Below are positions 6,648 through 14,195 of a stretch of DNA of 26,401 nucleotides, one piece after another. Under the pieces are notes generated by a model. The model was not told the DNA's origin. It saw only the letters and a program-made list of their open reading frames with translations, and did no database searches. Position numbers and translations under genes: made by a program. Each line of letters opens with the position of its first letter. Position 1 is the first letter of the stretch. The stretch is from CAG-390 sp045544735. Lineage in GTDB: Bacteria; Bacillota; Clostridia; Oscillospirales; CAG-272. Location: positions 1 to 26,401 of the forward strand of contig JAZPZM010000146.1 of the NCBI GenBank assembly GCA_045544735.1, given 5' to 3'.

Positions 6648-7544
6648 ATGATAATTACAGATATGACTTATATCGGCGACCCCCAGATAGTTCTTCACGA
6701 GGGCGTGTATTATTGCTACGCTACGAGCTTTATCAAGGGCTTTTACGTCTGGAAAAGCACCGACCTCGTTAATTGGAGCGAGCCGAAGGTGTGCTTTGAC
6801 GCAACAAAGCATTGGGGCGATATGAATTTCTGGGCACCCGAGGTCATCTACCACAACGGCAAGTTCGTTATGCACTATACCGCAAGAATAAGCAAGAACG
6901 ACCGTACTCTTTATCTCGGCGTTGCCACCTCCGACAGCCCCGAGGGACCCTTCGTTGACGTTTGGGGCAAGCCCATGTTCGACCTCGGCTACTCCACCAT
7001 CGACGGCTCCGTGCTTGTTACCGACGAGGGCAATTATTTCTATTATTCGAGAGATTGCATCCAGAATATCGTAAACGGCATAAAGACCAGCCAGATATAC
7101 TGCGTAGAGCTTGACGATACGCTCACCCGCGCTATCGGCGAGCATAAGCTTATGACTACCCCCGAGTTTGATTGGGAGCTTAAGTCCAAGAGCTACGGTA
7201 AGCTTTGGAACGAAGGTCCCAACGTTATCAAGGTTGGCGATAAGTACGTTATGAACTACTCCGCAAACCACTACGCCACCAACAGATACGCTATCTGCAT
7301 TGCGCAGTCCGACTCGCCCCTCGGTCCTTGGGTAAAGCATCCCGAGGCAAACCCCGTGCTTTCCTGCCGCGAGGAGCTTTTCGGCGCGGGACACAACGCG
7401 TTCTTCACGAGCAAGGAAGGTAAGCTTATGACCTCCTTCCACGTTCAGACTCACCCCTCACATCCGGGTGAGGACCGCCGCACCTGCATAGGCGAGGTTC
7501 GCTTTACCGAGGAGAACGGTATCATCAAGCAGGAGATCTTTTGA
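6648..7544 (+). CDS. Glycoside hydrolase, family 43-like five-bladed propeller
   Basis: The 298-residue product has the three spaced acidic blocks of GH43 enzymes: GDPQIVL with the presumed general base Asp11, STIDGSVL with the pKa-tuning Asp119, and WNEGPNV with the general acid Glu189. Blade-type repeats such as YYCYATSF, FVMHYTA, YFYYS and YVMNYSA support a beta-propeller. GH43 members cleave arabinofuranosides, xylosides or related sugars. No signal peptide is present, so it probably acts in the cytoplasm on imported oligosaccharides. AAGGAG lies eight bases before the ATG. It is the first gene of a cluster of surface-glycan genes, and its stop overlaps the next start. Exact substrate cannot be told from sequence. 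Confidence 0.85.
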   Translation: MIITDMTYIGDPQIVLHEGVYYCYATSFIKGFYVWKSTDLVNWSEPKVCFDATKHWGDMNFWAPEVIYHNGKFVMHYTARISKNDRTLYLGVATSDSPEGPFVDVWGKPMFDLGYSTIDGSVLVTDEGNYFYYSRDCIQNIVNGIKTSQIYCVELDDTLTRAIGEHKLMTTPEFDWELKSKSYGKLWNEGPNVIKVGDKYVMNYSANHYATNRYAICIAQSDSPLGPWVKHPEANPVLSCREELFGAGHNAFFTSKEGKLMTSFHVQTHPSHPGEDRRTCIGEVRFTEENGIIKQEIF

Positions 7545-8557
7545 TAGGCGAGCTTATGAGAGTTACCGTTGCCGTAGTTGCTTATAACGAGGAGAAAAAT
7601 CTGCCCACCTTGCTTGCGGACTTGACAGCTCAGGACTATCCGCGCGAGAAGATAGAGATACTTCTTATCGACAGCGCCTCAACCGACGGCACGCGGGCGA
7701 TAATGGACGGTTTTGCCGCCAAGGCAGAGGGATATTTTTCCGTAAAGGTTCTTAAAAACGAGAAAAAAACGCTCCCTTGCGGCTGTAACGTAATGCTTGA
7801 CAATTACAGCGGCGACGCAGTTGTGAGGATCGACGCACACGCCTCCGTTCCATCTGATTTTATATCGAAGAACGTCGCTCTCTTAAATAGCGGCGAGGAC
7901 GTTTGCGGCGGCGCGCGCCCCAACGTCATAGACGGCGAAACGCCGTGGAGTCGCACCCTGCTTGCCGCCGAGCAGTCCATGTTCGGAAGCGGCTTTGCCT
8001 CGTACCGCAACAGCGGGAAGAAATGCTATACCTCGTCGATATTCCACGGCTTTTACCGCCGCGCCGTTTACGACAAGGTCGGCAGATATAACGAGGACCT
8101 CGCGCGTACCGAGGACAACGATATGAGCTACCGCATACGCCGCGCGGGCTATAAGATATGCTACGACCCCGATATAATTTCGTATCAGCATACGCGAAGC
8201 ACGCTCGGAAAGATGCTGCGGCAGAAATATCTTAACGGACTGTGGATAGGAAGAACGCTTGGCGTAACGCCCGGTTGCGTTTCGCTTTTCCACCTTGTTC
8301 CGCTTGCATTCGTGCTTGCGATAATAGCGACGAGCGTGCTTTCCCTCTTGGGCGTTTGGCAGCTTTCTGCGCTGATGTGGGGAATGTATGCTCTTGTTGT
8401 ACTGGCAATGACGGCGTTTGAGCTTGTAAGTGGTGGATTTTCCCTAACCAAGCTCGCGCTCCCCGTTTTGTTCTTGCTGTTGCATTTGAGCTACGGAGCG
8501 GGCAGTCTCGTCGGCGTTTGCTCGATGCCGTTCTGGCTTAGAAAAATCAAAAAATAA
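7541..8557 (+). CDS. Membrane-anchored family 2 glycosyltransferase
   Basis: The N-terminal GT-A domain shows VTVAVVAYNEEKNLP, IDSASTDGT, the metal/nucleotide site RIDAHA (98-100, DXD-like), and the acceptor-side block TEDNDMSYRIRRAGY with the probable catalytic acid near Glu191/Asp192. Three hydrophobic helices (about 249-271, 273-295, 303-327) follow, as in ExoA-type polymer synthases that work at the inner face of the membrane. The start is uncertain: a TTG at 7541 overlaps the preceding TGA and has AGGAG five bases upstream, while an ATG at 7556 gives a more usual N-terminus, MRVTVAVV, but has only a weak site. It transfers an activated sugar to a surface glycan or lipid carrier; sugar unknown. 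Confidence 0.88.
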   Translation: MIGELMRVTVAVVAYNEEKNLPTLLADLTAQDYPREKIEILLIDSASTDGTRAIMDGFAAKAEGYFSVKVLKNEKKTLPCGCNVMLDNYSGDAVVRIDAHASVPSDFISKNVALLNSGEDVCGGARPNVIDGETPWSRTLLAAEQSMFGSGFASYRNSGKKCYTSSIFHGFYRRAVYDKVGRYNEDLARTEDNDMSYRIRRAGYKICYDPDIISYQHTRSTLGKMLRQKYLNGLWIGRTLGVTPGCVSLFHLVPLAFVLAIIATSVLSLLGVWQLSALMWGMYALVVLAMTAFELVSGGFSLTKLALPVLFLLLHLSYGAGSLVGVCSMPFWLRKIKK

Positions 8558-8592
8558 CGTCGCTTGCCTTAGCGGCGGAAAGGAAACGGTTC

Positions 8593-9816
8593 ATGCGAAA
8601 AATATTGCACGAGCTGAATTATCTTAAGGCGGCGGATTTTTGGCAGGCGTTTTTGATGCTTCTGTCGCTTCTGCCGACGCTGTTCTATAAAATCTATCTG
8701 AAAATAAGGAAGAAGAAGGTCTGGCTCGTCTGCGAGGATAAAAACGAGGCGTGTGACAACGGCTTTTGCTTTTTTACCTATCTTTGCCGCGAGCATCCCG
8801 AACTTGATTGCCGCTACGCGATAAGCTACAAATCCCCCGCGCTCGAAAAGGTTCGCAGCGTCGGCAGGACGGTGAAGTACGGCAGTATAATGCATTGGAT
8901 ACTCTACTTCTCTTGCGAGTACAATATAAGCTCGCAGAAGGCGGGCAAGCCGGGCGCTGCCGTGTGCTACGCGCTTGAGGTGTTCGGCATAATCAAAAGC
9001 AGATTCATCTTTCTTCAACACGGTATTACGCTCAACCGCGGCGAATGGCTCTTTTACGAGAACACGAAAATGCGCCTGTTTATCTGCGGAGCGAAGCCCG
9101 AATACGAATATATCAAAAAGGAGTTCGGATATCCCGACGGACACGTCGCGTATCTCGGCTTTGCGAGGTTTGACGATTACCACACCGCAGCGCCCGCAAA
9201 GAAAAATCGCGTATTGCTTATGCCGAGCTGGCGCGAGTGGATAGCGTCGAAGAACGAATATTCGAACAAATACGAGGACACCTCGGATTTTACCAAAACG
9301 GAATACTACCAAAAATATCAGGAGCTTATCTCCTCGCCGCGACTTGCCGAGATACTTCAAAAATACGACCTTGAGCTGTATTTTTATCCGCACCGAAATA
9401 TGCAGAAATACATCGGACTTTTCCATACCGATTGCGATAGGGTGCATATTGCGGACAGCAAGAGCTACAGCATACGCGAGCTGCTTATCAGCTCCGCCGT
9501 AATGATAACGGACTATTCAAGCGTCGCGCTTGATTTTGCCTATATGCAAAAGCCCGTGCTTTATTATCAGTTCGACGAGGCGCGCTTCCGCGAGGCGCAG
9601 TACGCCGAGGGCTATTTCAGCTACCGCGGCGCAGGGCTCGGAAGCGTCACTACCACGCTTGAGGAAACGCTTGCCTCTCTTGACGCGGTATATGCGCGCG
9701 GACTTTCCCCAACTCCCGAATTTTTGGCGGCGCACAAGGAATTTTTTGAAATATACGATAAAAATAATTGCGAGCGTACCTATACGCTACTTAAAAACGG
9801 CTTAAAAGGAGTATGA
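8593..9816 (+). CDS. CDP-glycerol:polyglycerophosphate glycerophosphotransferase-like protein (TagB/TagF family)
   Basis: The 407-residue protein has a hydrophobic or amphipathic N-terminal stretch near 16-36, then the GT-B-like CDP-glycerol transferase fold: FLQHGITLN with His143, FYPHRNMQ with His267, and MITDYSSVALDFAYMQKPVLYY at 304-325, the family's nucleotide-binding signature. Such enzymes add glycerol phosphate, ribitol phosphate or related groups to teichoic-acid-like polymers at the cytoplasmic face. AAAGGA lies eight bases upstream of the ATG. It follows the glycosyltransferase by 35 bp, consistent with one pathway making a phosphate-containing surface glycan. The donor cannot be assigned from sequence. 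Confidence 0.88.
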   Translation: MRKILHELNYLKAADFWQAFLMLLSLLPTLFYKIYLKIRKKKVWLVCEDKNEACDNGFCFFTYLCREHPELDCRYAISYKSPALEKVRSVGRTVKYGSIMHWILYFSCEYNISSQKAGKPGAAVCYALEVFGIIKSRFIFLQHGITLNRGEWLFYENTKMRLFICGAKPEYEYIKKEFGYPDGHVAYLGFARFDDYHTAAPAKKNRVLLMPSWREWIASKNEYSNKYEDTSDFTKTEYYQKYQELISSPRLAEILQKYDLELYFYPHRNMQKYIGLFHTDCDRVHIADSKSYSIRELLISSAVMITDYSSVALDFAYMQKPVLYYQFDEARFREAQYAEGYFSYRGAGLGSVTTTLEETLASLDAVYARGLSPTPEFLAAHKEFFEIYDKNNCERTYTLLKNGLKGV

Positions 9817-9818
9817 TC

Positions 9819-11084
9819 ATGAAAAAAGCTGTAAGATTTCTGGCATTGCTTTTTGCCGTGCTGATGCTTGCGGTATCGTGCGATGCCGATACGCCCGACG
9901 TAACCGCGGAAACCACGCCGGCTGAAACGACTCCCGCAGAGATTATTCCCGAAAACGCTATGCTTTCGGCTGATCTTTCAAAATACGTTGTTATTCGCTC
10001 CGCCGATGCGGGAACGAGCGTTCAGGCGGCGGCACTCAAGCTCAAGGGCGTTTTGTCGAGCAGATGGGGCGAGACCGTCAAGTTTTTTAACGACGGCGAC
10101 GTTCCCAAGCCCACCGAATACGAGATACTCGTCGGTGACACCAACCGCCCCGAAACTGCGGCGTTTGCAAAGACTCTCGGCGGCACGCACTACGGATTTA
10201 CCGTCATCGGTCGCAAGGTAGTTATTTTGGGCTCGTCCTTCGCGGGAACTGCGAAGGCGGTAGAAATGTTCCTTGCCGCAACGGAGAGTAAGACCGCAGA
10301 CAAGACGGTCTACCTCGCGGCAGAGGAGGGAATGCTTGAAAAAGAGCCCGAAGAGCCCAGAACGCTCAGGATAATGAGCTTTAACGTTCTTTGCGCCAAC
10401 ACAAGCGGAAGAACGGGACCCGTATGCAGTACGATAGCGGAGCTTTCCCCCGACTCCTTCGGAGTTCAGGAGGCTACGAAATCTTGGATAGACGTGCTTA
10501 AATCCAAGCTTGGAAAAGAGTACGCTTGCGTCGGTCTTGGCAGAGACGGCGGCTCAAGCGGTGAGCACAGCGCGGTTTTTTATAAGAAAGATAAATACGA
10601 GCTTATTGATTCGGGAACGAAGTGGCTCACCTCCACTCCCGATAAGGTCTCCAAGGTTCCCGACGCGGAGTACCGCAGAATAGTGACATACGTAGTTCTC
10701 AGAAACAAGCAGAACGGCTATACCTACGCTCACATCAATACTCACCTTGACCATAACAGCGGCGCTATCAGAAAGCAGCAGCTTGAGTATCTCTTTAAGG
10801 CTCTGCCGAGCAGCGTTGACGGAATCCCCACGTTCTTCACGGGTGACTTTAACGGCGGAATCGGCTCTACGGGCTACAATTACGTCGTAAACACCAAGGG
10901 CTTTAAGAACGCCGCACAGCTTGCCAAGGTGGGAGATAAGTACAACCACGCGACCTTCGAAACGGGCGACGTGCTTGACTACATCTTCGTAAAGAATATG
11001 AATTTCACGGTCGACAGTTACCACGTTTACGACGCTAAAAAGCTTTCCGACCACTACCCCATCTACATAGACGTAACTTATTAA
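9819..11084 (+). CDS. EEP-family (endonuclease/exonuclease/phosphatase) lipoprotein with extra N-terminal domain
   Basis: A 421-residue exported lipoprotein: MKKAVRFLALLFAVLMLAVSC, with Cys21 as the lipidated residue, then a TTPAE linker. Residues about 45-165 form an extra domain with EYEILVGDTNRPE, resembling the small domain before some glycosidase catalytic domains. The EEP domain spans about 181-421: SFNV (Asn189), GVQEA (Glu218), HINTHLD (His309), TGDFN (Asp343, Asn345), LDYIF (Asp387) and SDHYP (Asp411-His412). All expected metal and catalytic residues are present. It could cut nucleic acids, phosphodiesters or phospholipid head groups outside the cell. ATG 9819 is chosen over ATG 9813 because AAAAGGA is then eight bases away. 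The previous gene's TGA ends two bases upstream. Confidence 0.85.
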   Translation: MKKAVRFLALLFAVLMLAVSCDADTPDVTAETTPAETTPAEIIPENAMLSADLSKYVVIRSADAGTSVQAAALKLKGVLSSRWGETVKFFNDGDVPKPTEYEILVGDTNRPETAAFAKTLGGTHYGFTVIGRKVVILGSSFAGTAKAVEMFLAATESKTADKTVYLAAEEGMLEKEPEEPRTLRIMSFNVLCANTSGRTGPVCSTIAELSPDSFGVQEATKSWIDVLKSKLGKEYACVGLGRDGGSSGEHSAVFYKKDKYELIDSGTKWLTSTPDKVSKVPDAEYRRIVTYVVLRNKQNGYTYAHINTHLDHNSGAIRKQQLEYLFKALPSSVDGIPTFFTGDFNGGIGSTGYNYVVNTKGFKNAAQLAKVGDKYNHATFETGDVLDYIFVKNMNFTVDSYHVYDAKKLSDHYPIYIDVTY

Positions 11085-11109
11085 AGTAAACATATCAAGG
11101 AGAAAAAAT

Positions 11110-12027
11110 ATGAAGAAAACCATCAGATTTCTCGCTCTTGTTTTCGCGGCGCTCTTTATGCTTTGCGCTTGTAACGGCGGCGAGAGCACCGACACCACTC
11201 CCGCAGAGACTACCCCTGCGGCTACTACCCCCGCAGAAACCACTCCTGCCGAAACTACCCCCGCGGACACCACCGCTGCTCCCGTGGTGATCGACAAGAC
11301 GCTTCGCATTATGTCCTTTAACATCCAGTGCGGCATCAGCGGCACGAGAGATAAGGACGTTATGGAATTCCTTCTCAACTGCGGCGCGGATTCCATCGGT
11401 ACGCAGGAAACGGGCGACGCTTGGATCAGCCGCTTCAGAAAGGACAAGACCTTCCGTGAGATGTACGATTGGATAGGCGACGGACGCGACGGCAACAAGC
11501 GAGGCGAGCGTTGCTCCATCCTTTACAGAAAGGATAAGTTTGACCTTGTCGACAGCGGAACAAAGTGGCTCAGCGACACTCCCGACGTATCGGGAAGCCG
11601 ACTTAACGGCTCTGAGTACATCAGAATCGCAACCTACGTTATCCTCAAGGATAAGGTATCGGGTCAGGAGTTTATGCACATTAACACCCACCTTGATACC
11701 TCGTCCAGCACTATCAGAGCGGCTCAGGCAAAGCTTGCTATCGAGCTTTCTCCCAAGCGCGACGATATACCCGTATTCTTCACGGGCGACTTTAACTGCA
11801 GCTTCGAGTCCGAGGGTTATAACACTATCACGGGTACACTCGGCTTCGTAAACAGCGCGACCAAGGCGGTTGCGGGTGATAAGTATACGAATCAAACCTC
11901 GGATTACGGCGCGATAGATTTCATATTTATCAAGAACTACAACTTTACGGTCGATAAATACACCGTATACACCGAAAAGAAAATTTCCGACCACCGTCCC
12001 GTTTTCATTGATATCACCCTTCCGTAA
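11110..12027 (+). CDS. EEP-family lipoprotein, shorter paralogue of the preceding gene
   Basis: A 305-residue lipoprotein with signal MKKTIRFLALVFAALFMLCAC (Cys21) and a TTPAE/TTPAA linker to about residue 57. The EEP domain starts almost directly afterwards, so the additional N-terminal domain of the neighbour is missing. Catalytic blocks are conserved: SFNI, GTQET (Glu100), HINTHLD (His194), TGDFN (Asp227), IDFIF (Asp270), SDHRP (Asp294-His295). Shared phrases such as LVDSGTKWLSDTPD against LIDSGTKWLTSTPD show tandem duplication and divergence. AAGGAG precedes the ATG by eight bases and the gap to the upstream gene is 25 bp. It is the last gene of the operon. Substrate is unknown. Confidence 0.85.
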   Translation: MKKTIRFLALVFAALFMLCACNGGESTDTTPAETTPAATTPAETTPAETTPADTTAAPVVIDKTLRIMSFNIQCGISGTRDKDVMEFLLNCGADSIGTQETGDAWISRFRKDKTFREMYDWIGDGRDGNKRGERCSILYRKDKFDLVDSGTKWLSDTPDVSGSRLNGSEYIRIATYVILKDKVSGQEFMHINTHLDTSSSTIRAAQAKLAIELSPKRDDIPVFFTGDFNCSFESEGYNTITGTLGFVNSATKAVAGDKYTNQTSDYGAIDFIFIKNYNFTVDKYTVYTEKKISDHRPVFIDITLP

Positions 12028-12039
12028 GCAATAAAAAAA

Positions 12040-12248
12040 GGGGCTGTCTCAGTTAGATGCAGAAGCTGCGATTTTGTCGTCGTCGGCGTACGAGGGTACG
12101 CGGGGTGGCAAAATCGCGGCTAAAAAATACGTATAAAAATCGAAATCCGAAAGGATTTCTACCTAAAAGACCGCTTTCTTCATCCTTTTGGACGAAAAAA
12201 ACGGTTTTTTTTTCTTCACTTATTTTGTATTTTTGTTCTGCGCTAAAT
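12040..12248. mobile_element. MITE-like GGGGCTGT element, long copy, right end eroded
   Basis: The left end GGGGCTGTCTCA (12040-12051) matches that of a second element at 16205. The right 79 bases (12170-12248) match 16217-16296 with about three differences. Between them is about 118 bp absent from the short copy, folding into a nested stem: 12064-12078 pairs with 12107-12121, enclosing a perfect GCGTAC/GTACGC hairpin with loop GAGG, followed by a 7-bp GAAATCC/GGATTTC hairpin with loop GAAA at 12142-12159. No protein is encoded. The right terminal inverted repeat is missing; the deacetylase gene reads out of it instead. Confidence 0.6.
12170..12213 (+). terminator. Terminator-like hairpin of the GH43-EEP operon, inside the repeat
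   Basis: ACCGCTTTCTTC (12170-12181) pairs with GAAAAAAACGGT (12194-12205) at 10 of 12 positions and the stem runs into nine T. It lies about 140 bp after the last EEP gene. The same structure is present in the second element at 16217. Confidence 0.6.
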
Positions 12249-13092
12249 CAGCACCTTTGATAACGAGCGTTTCGTCGGGCGCGATACTGTAGATCTTGCC
12301 GTTCAGCTTGAACCATACCGTCTTTGCGCTCGGATTATGCACACGGCGCATATCAGCCGCCCACACGAGCGATTCGTACGCCTTGGTGTATTCGTATATC
12401 TCTATGTTATTTGCGTACCAGATATCGTCCTTGCCGCCGATTTCGGCGCATATTTTTTCAATGCGCTCCCAGTTGTTGAACTTGTCGAACTCAAAGGAAT
12501 GCCCCCAAAGGTAAAAGAGCTTCGGGCGGCGTGCGGGCTGTGCATCCACGAAGTTACGTATCAGCTCGAAAACGCGCTTATCATCGTGGTGGCAGGTAGG
12601 GTCAAGCCTTAACCAATCGGTAGGCATTTCAAAACTTTCTGTAGAATTTACGGTTCTTGCGTAGACGATGCCGCAGGCGCGAAGCGCCTCAACCACGGTA
12701 TCGTTGAACGTTCCGAATGGATAGGCGTGACCGCGCACGATGCACCCAAACTGCTCCTCAAGCGCCTCGCGGTCCTTCATTATCTCATAAGTGACAGCAC
12801 CTATCGAGAGCTGCTCAAGCCACGGATGCGTGTATCCGTGGGTAGCTATTTCGTGTCCGTTCTTGTTGTAAAGGGCGGATGCCTGCGAGCGCGACAGACG
12901 GTAGAAGTATCCGTCGGGGCGCGTCGCGCCCTCGGCGGAGTAAAGACCGCTGTTTATATTGAACGTTGCCTTAAGAGAATGCTTGTCAAACAGCGCAATA
13001 AGACGCTCGTCAAGGTCAACTCCATCGTCGTAGCTGAGTGTGAACGCCTTTGCTTTTCCCTCGGGAAAGCGCATAAAAAGTATTCGTTCCAT
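12220..13092 (-). CDS. Polysaccharide deacetylase (NodB-like, CE4)
   Basis: The 290-residue product contains the NodB motifs: FTLSYDDG with base/metal Asp22-Asp23, THGYTH with metal ligands His85 and His89, RGHAYPFG, and FYLWGHSFEF with the catalytic His198. These enzymes remove N- or O-acetyl groups from peptidoglycan, chitin oligomers or other glycans. No signal peptide is visible, so a cytoplasmic or non-classically exported role is likely. GAGGT precedes the ATG. It lies 13 bp after the phosphatase gene on the same strand. Oddly, the last eight codons (LAQNKNTK) and the stop lie within the GGGGCTGT repeat element, so the original C-terminus may have been replaced. Confidence 0.88.
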   Translation of the reverse strand: MERILFMRFPEGKAKAFTLSYDDGVDLDERLIALFDKHSLKATFNINSGLYSAEGATRPDGYFYRLSRSQASALYNKNGHEIATHGYTHPWLEQLSIGAVTYEIMKDREALEEQFGCIVRGHAYPFGTFNDTVVEALRACGIVYARTVNSTESFEMPTDWLRLDPTCHHDDKRVFELIRNFVDAQPARRPKLFYLWGHSFEFDKFNNWERIEKICAEIGGKDDIWYANNIEIYEYTKAYESLVWAADMRRVHNPSAKTVWFKLNGKIYSIAPDETLVIKGADLAQNKNTK

Positions 13093-13105
13093 TTTGTTAC
13101 CTCAC

Positions 13106-13756
13106 TTATTTAAAAATGTCAAGAAGCTCGTATGGGGAATCGGCAAAAACCTCGCCGCCCGCCGCCTCAAGCTCTGCACGTGTGCGGAAGCCCCAAGTGA
13201 CGGATACGCATTTCGCGCCCGCATTTTTTGCGACCGCAACGTCGGTGTCTCCGTCACCGACCATGGTGGTGTCCTCGATAGAAAAGCCGAGAGTGCGGCA
13301 TATTTCAAGAAGTCCGTCGGGGGCGGGCTTTACGGGAATACCCGCCACAGCACCGCGCGCAAGAGCAAATCTGCCGTCGGGAAATAGCTTGTTGACGAGG
13401 GTGCTGACGAACACGTCGGGCTTGTTGGAGTACACGGCAAGTGTATATCCGCGGCGCAAAAGTTCGGCGGTCACTTCGTAAAAGCCGTCGTAGGGCGTGT
13501 CGGTTATTCCGAAATATTCCTTTGCGGCGTTGTGATACACCTCGGCAAGACGGTCAAGCGCGGCTTCATCGTCGTATAGCTCGTCGGGAAGCACCCTGCG
13601 GCAGAGCGTGCGCGCGCCGTCGCCCACGGAGCGTCTTATATGCTCGCCGTCGCGCGTAGGATAGCCAAGCGTGGTAAGCGCCGCGTTTACGGCGGCGGAA
13701 ATGGCGGGAATGGTGTCGGCAAGAGTGCCGTCAAAATCAAAAACGATAAGTGACAT
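13106..13756 (-). CDS. gph: HAD-superfamily phosphoglycolate phosphatase
   Basis: The 216-residue HAD phosphatase carries motif I DFDGTLAD (nucleophile Asp7, acid Asp9), motif II VYSNK (Ser110), motif III lysine in VKPAPD (Lys143) and motif IV MVGDGDTDV (Asp168, Asp172). The helical cap lies near residues 15-90. The arrangement fits Gph, which hydrolyses 2-phosphoglycolate, though related HAD enzymes such as PpaX or beta-phosphoglucomutase-like proteins share these motifs. Ribosome-site match is weak (GGA eight or more bases upstream). It is the first gene of a two-gene unit with the deacetylase, driven by a promoter at 13844-13872. Confidence 0.85.
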   Translation of the reverse strand: MSLIVFDFDGTLADTIPAISAAVNAALTTLGYPTRDGEHIRRSVGDGARTLCRRVLPDELYDDEAALDRLAEVYHNAAKEYFGITDTPYDGFYEVTAELLRRGYTLAVYSNKPDVFVSTLVNKLFPDGRFALARGAVAGIPVKPAPDGLLEICRTLGFSIEDTTMVGDGDTDVAVAKNAGAKCVSVTWGFRTRAELEAAGGEVFADSPYELLDIFK

Positions 13757-13762
13757 AGCGTT

Positions 13763-13846
13763 TTATCCGAGCAGTGCCTCGGACAGCTCCTCAAAGAAAT
13801 TCCGCAGCTTTTTGCGGTTAAGTACGTAGTAAATTCGTTTAGAAGT
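13763..13846 (-). pseudogene. Possible C-terminal remnant of a lost gene in the gph leader
   Basis: In one minus-strand frame the leader reads RIYYVLNRKKLRNFFEEL followed by SEALLG and a TAA stop, a lysine-rich amphipathic helix that looks like a real protein tail. There is no ATG, GTG or TTG in the frame before an upstream TAG, and that TAG overlaps the -10 box of the promoter. It may be the decayed end of a gene whose front was lost, or chance. I cannot name the family. Confidence 0.3.
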
Positions 13847-13872
13847 CTATCATATAAATCAAACGTTGTCAA
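13844..13872 (-). promoter_or_regulatory. Promoter of gph-deacetylase unit
   Basis: On the minus strand a perfect TTGACA (13872-13867) is followed after 17 bases by TAGACT (13849-13844), preceded by the extended -10 TGA. The leader to gph would be about 80 nt. Confidence 0.6.
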
Positions 13873-14023
13873 GTTTTTTCAAACAAAACCTCGAATGTTT
13901 TATCGACTTGTGTCTATTAGGTAAAAGGCTAATTGAAAACAGCTTCATTATAATTGCGCAAATAACGTGCCGAAGCGGCATATTTCCGCCGCCTTGAACG
14001 CCCGTATTCTATGTTTTGCGGTC

Positions 14024-14050
14024 TTTTTGGTGTTTTTACCAAAAATTTTT
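14024..14050 (+). terminator. Terminator-like hairpin upstream of typA
   Basis: TTTTTGGT (14024-14031) pairs perfectly with ACCAAAAA (14038-14045) around a six-base loop, followed by five T. The stem is A/U-rich and so only moderately stable. It precedes the typA promoter, so it would end a transcript begun further left. Confidence 0.4.
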
Positions 14051-14122
14051 AAAAAATTATGCAAATTTATCCCTGAAATCCGAAAAAAATTGAAATTATA
14101 TCTTTTTTATCTTGTTACTTTA

Positions 14123-14131
14123 TGATATAAT
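14123..14131 (+). promoter_or_regulatory. Extended -10 promoter of typA
   Basis: TGA-TATAAT at 14123-14131 is a perfect extended -10 box. The -35 position is only T-rich, without a TTGACA match. The expected start near 14138 leaves a leader of about 58 nt. Confidence 0.55.
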
Positions 14132-14195
14132 AGTATGGATTTTGTTAAACCGCAAATATGTTATAGCCGCCAAGGGCGGCGGAAAGTGTCGTTTT

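Larger units (their letters stand above)
13757..14195. other. Gene-free region between divergent gph and typA
   Basis: This AT-rich stretch of 439 bp holds the gph promoter and leader remnant on the left and the typA promoter on the right. In the middle are a lone TATAAT (13949-13954), TGCCG/CGGCA and GCGGC/GCCGC small stems near 13970-13995, and a terminator-like hairpin at 14024-14050. No open frame with a ribosome site is visible. Confidence 0.6.

Noticed and set aside
14112..14195. Longer typA start at 14112
   Set aside because: This start lies before the TATAAT box at 14126 and would add 28 residues not found in the family.
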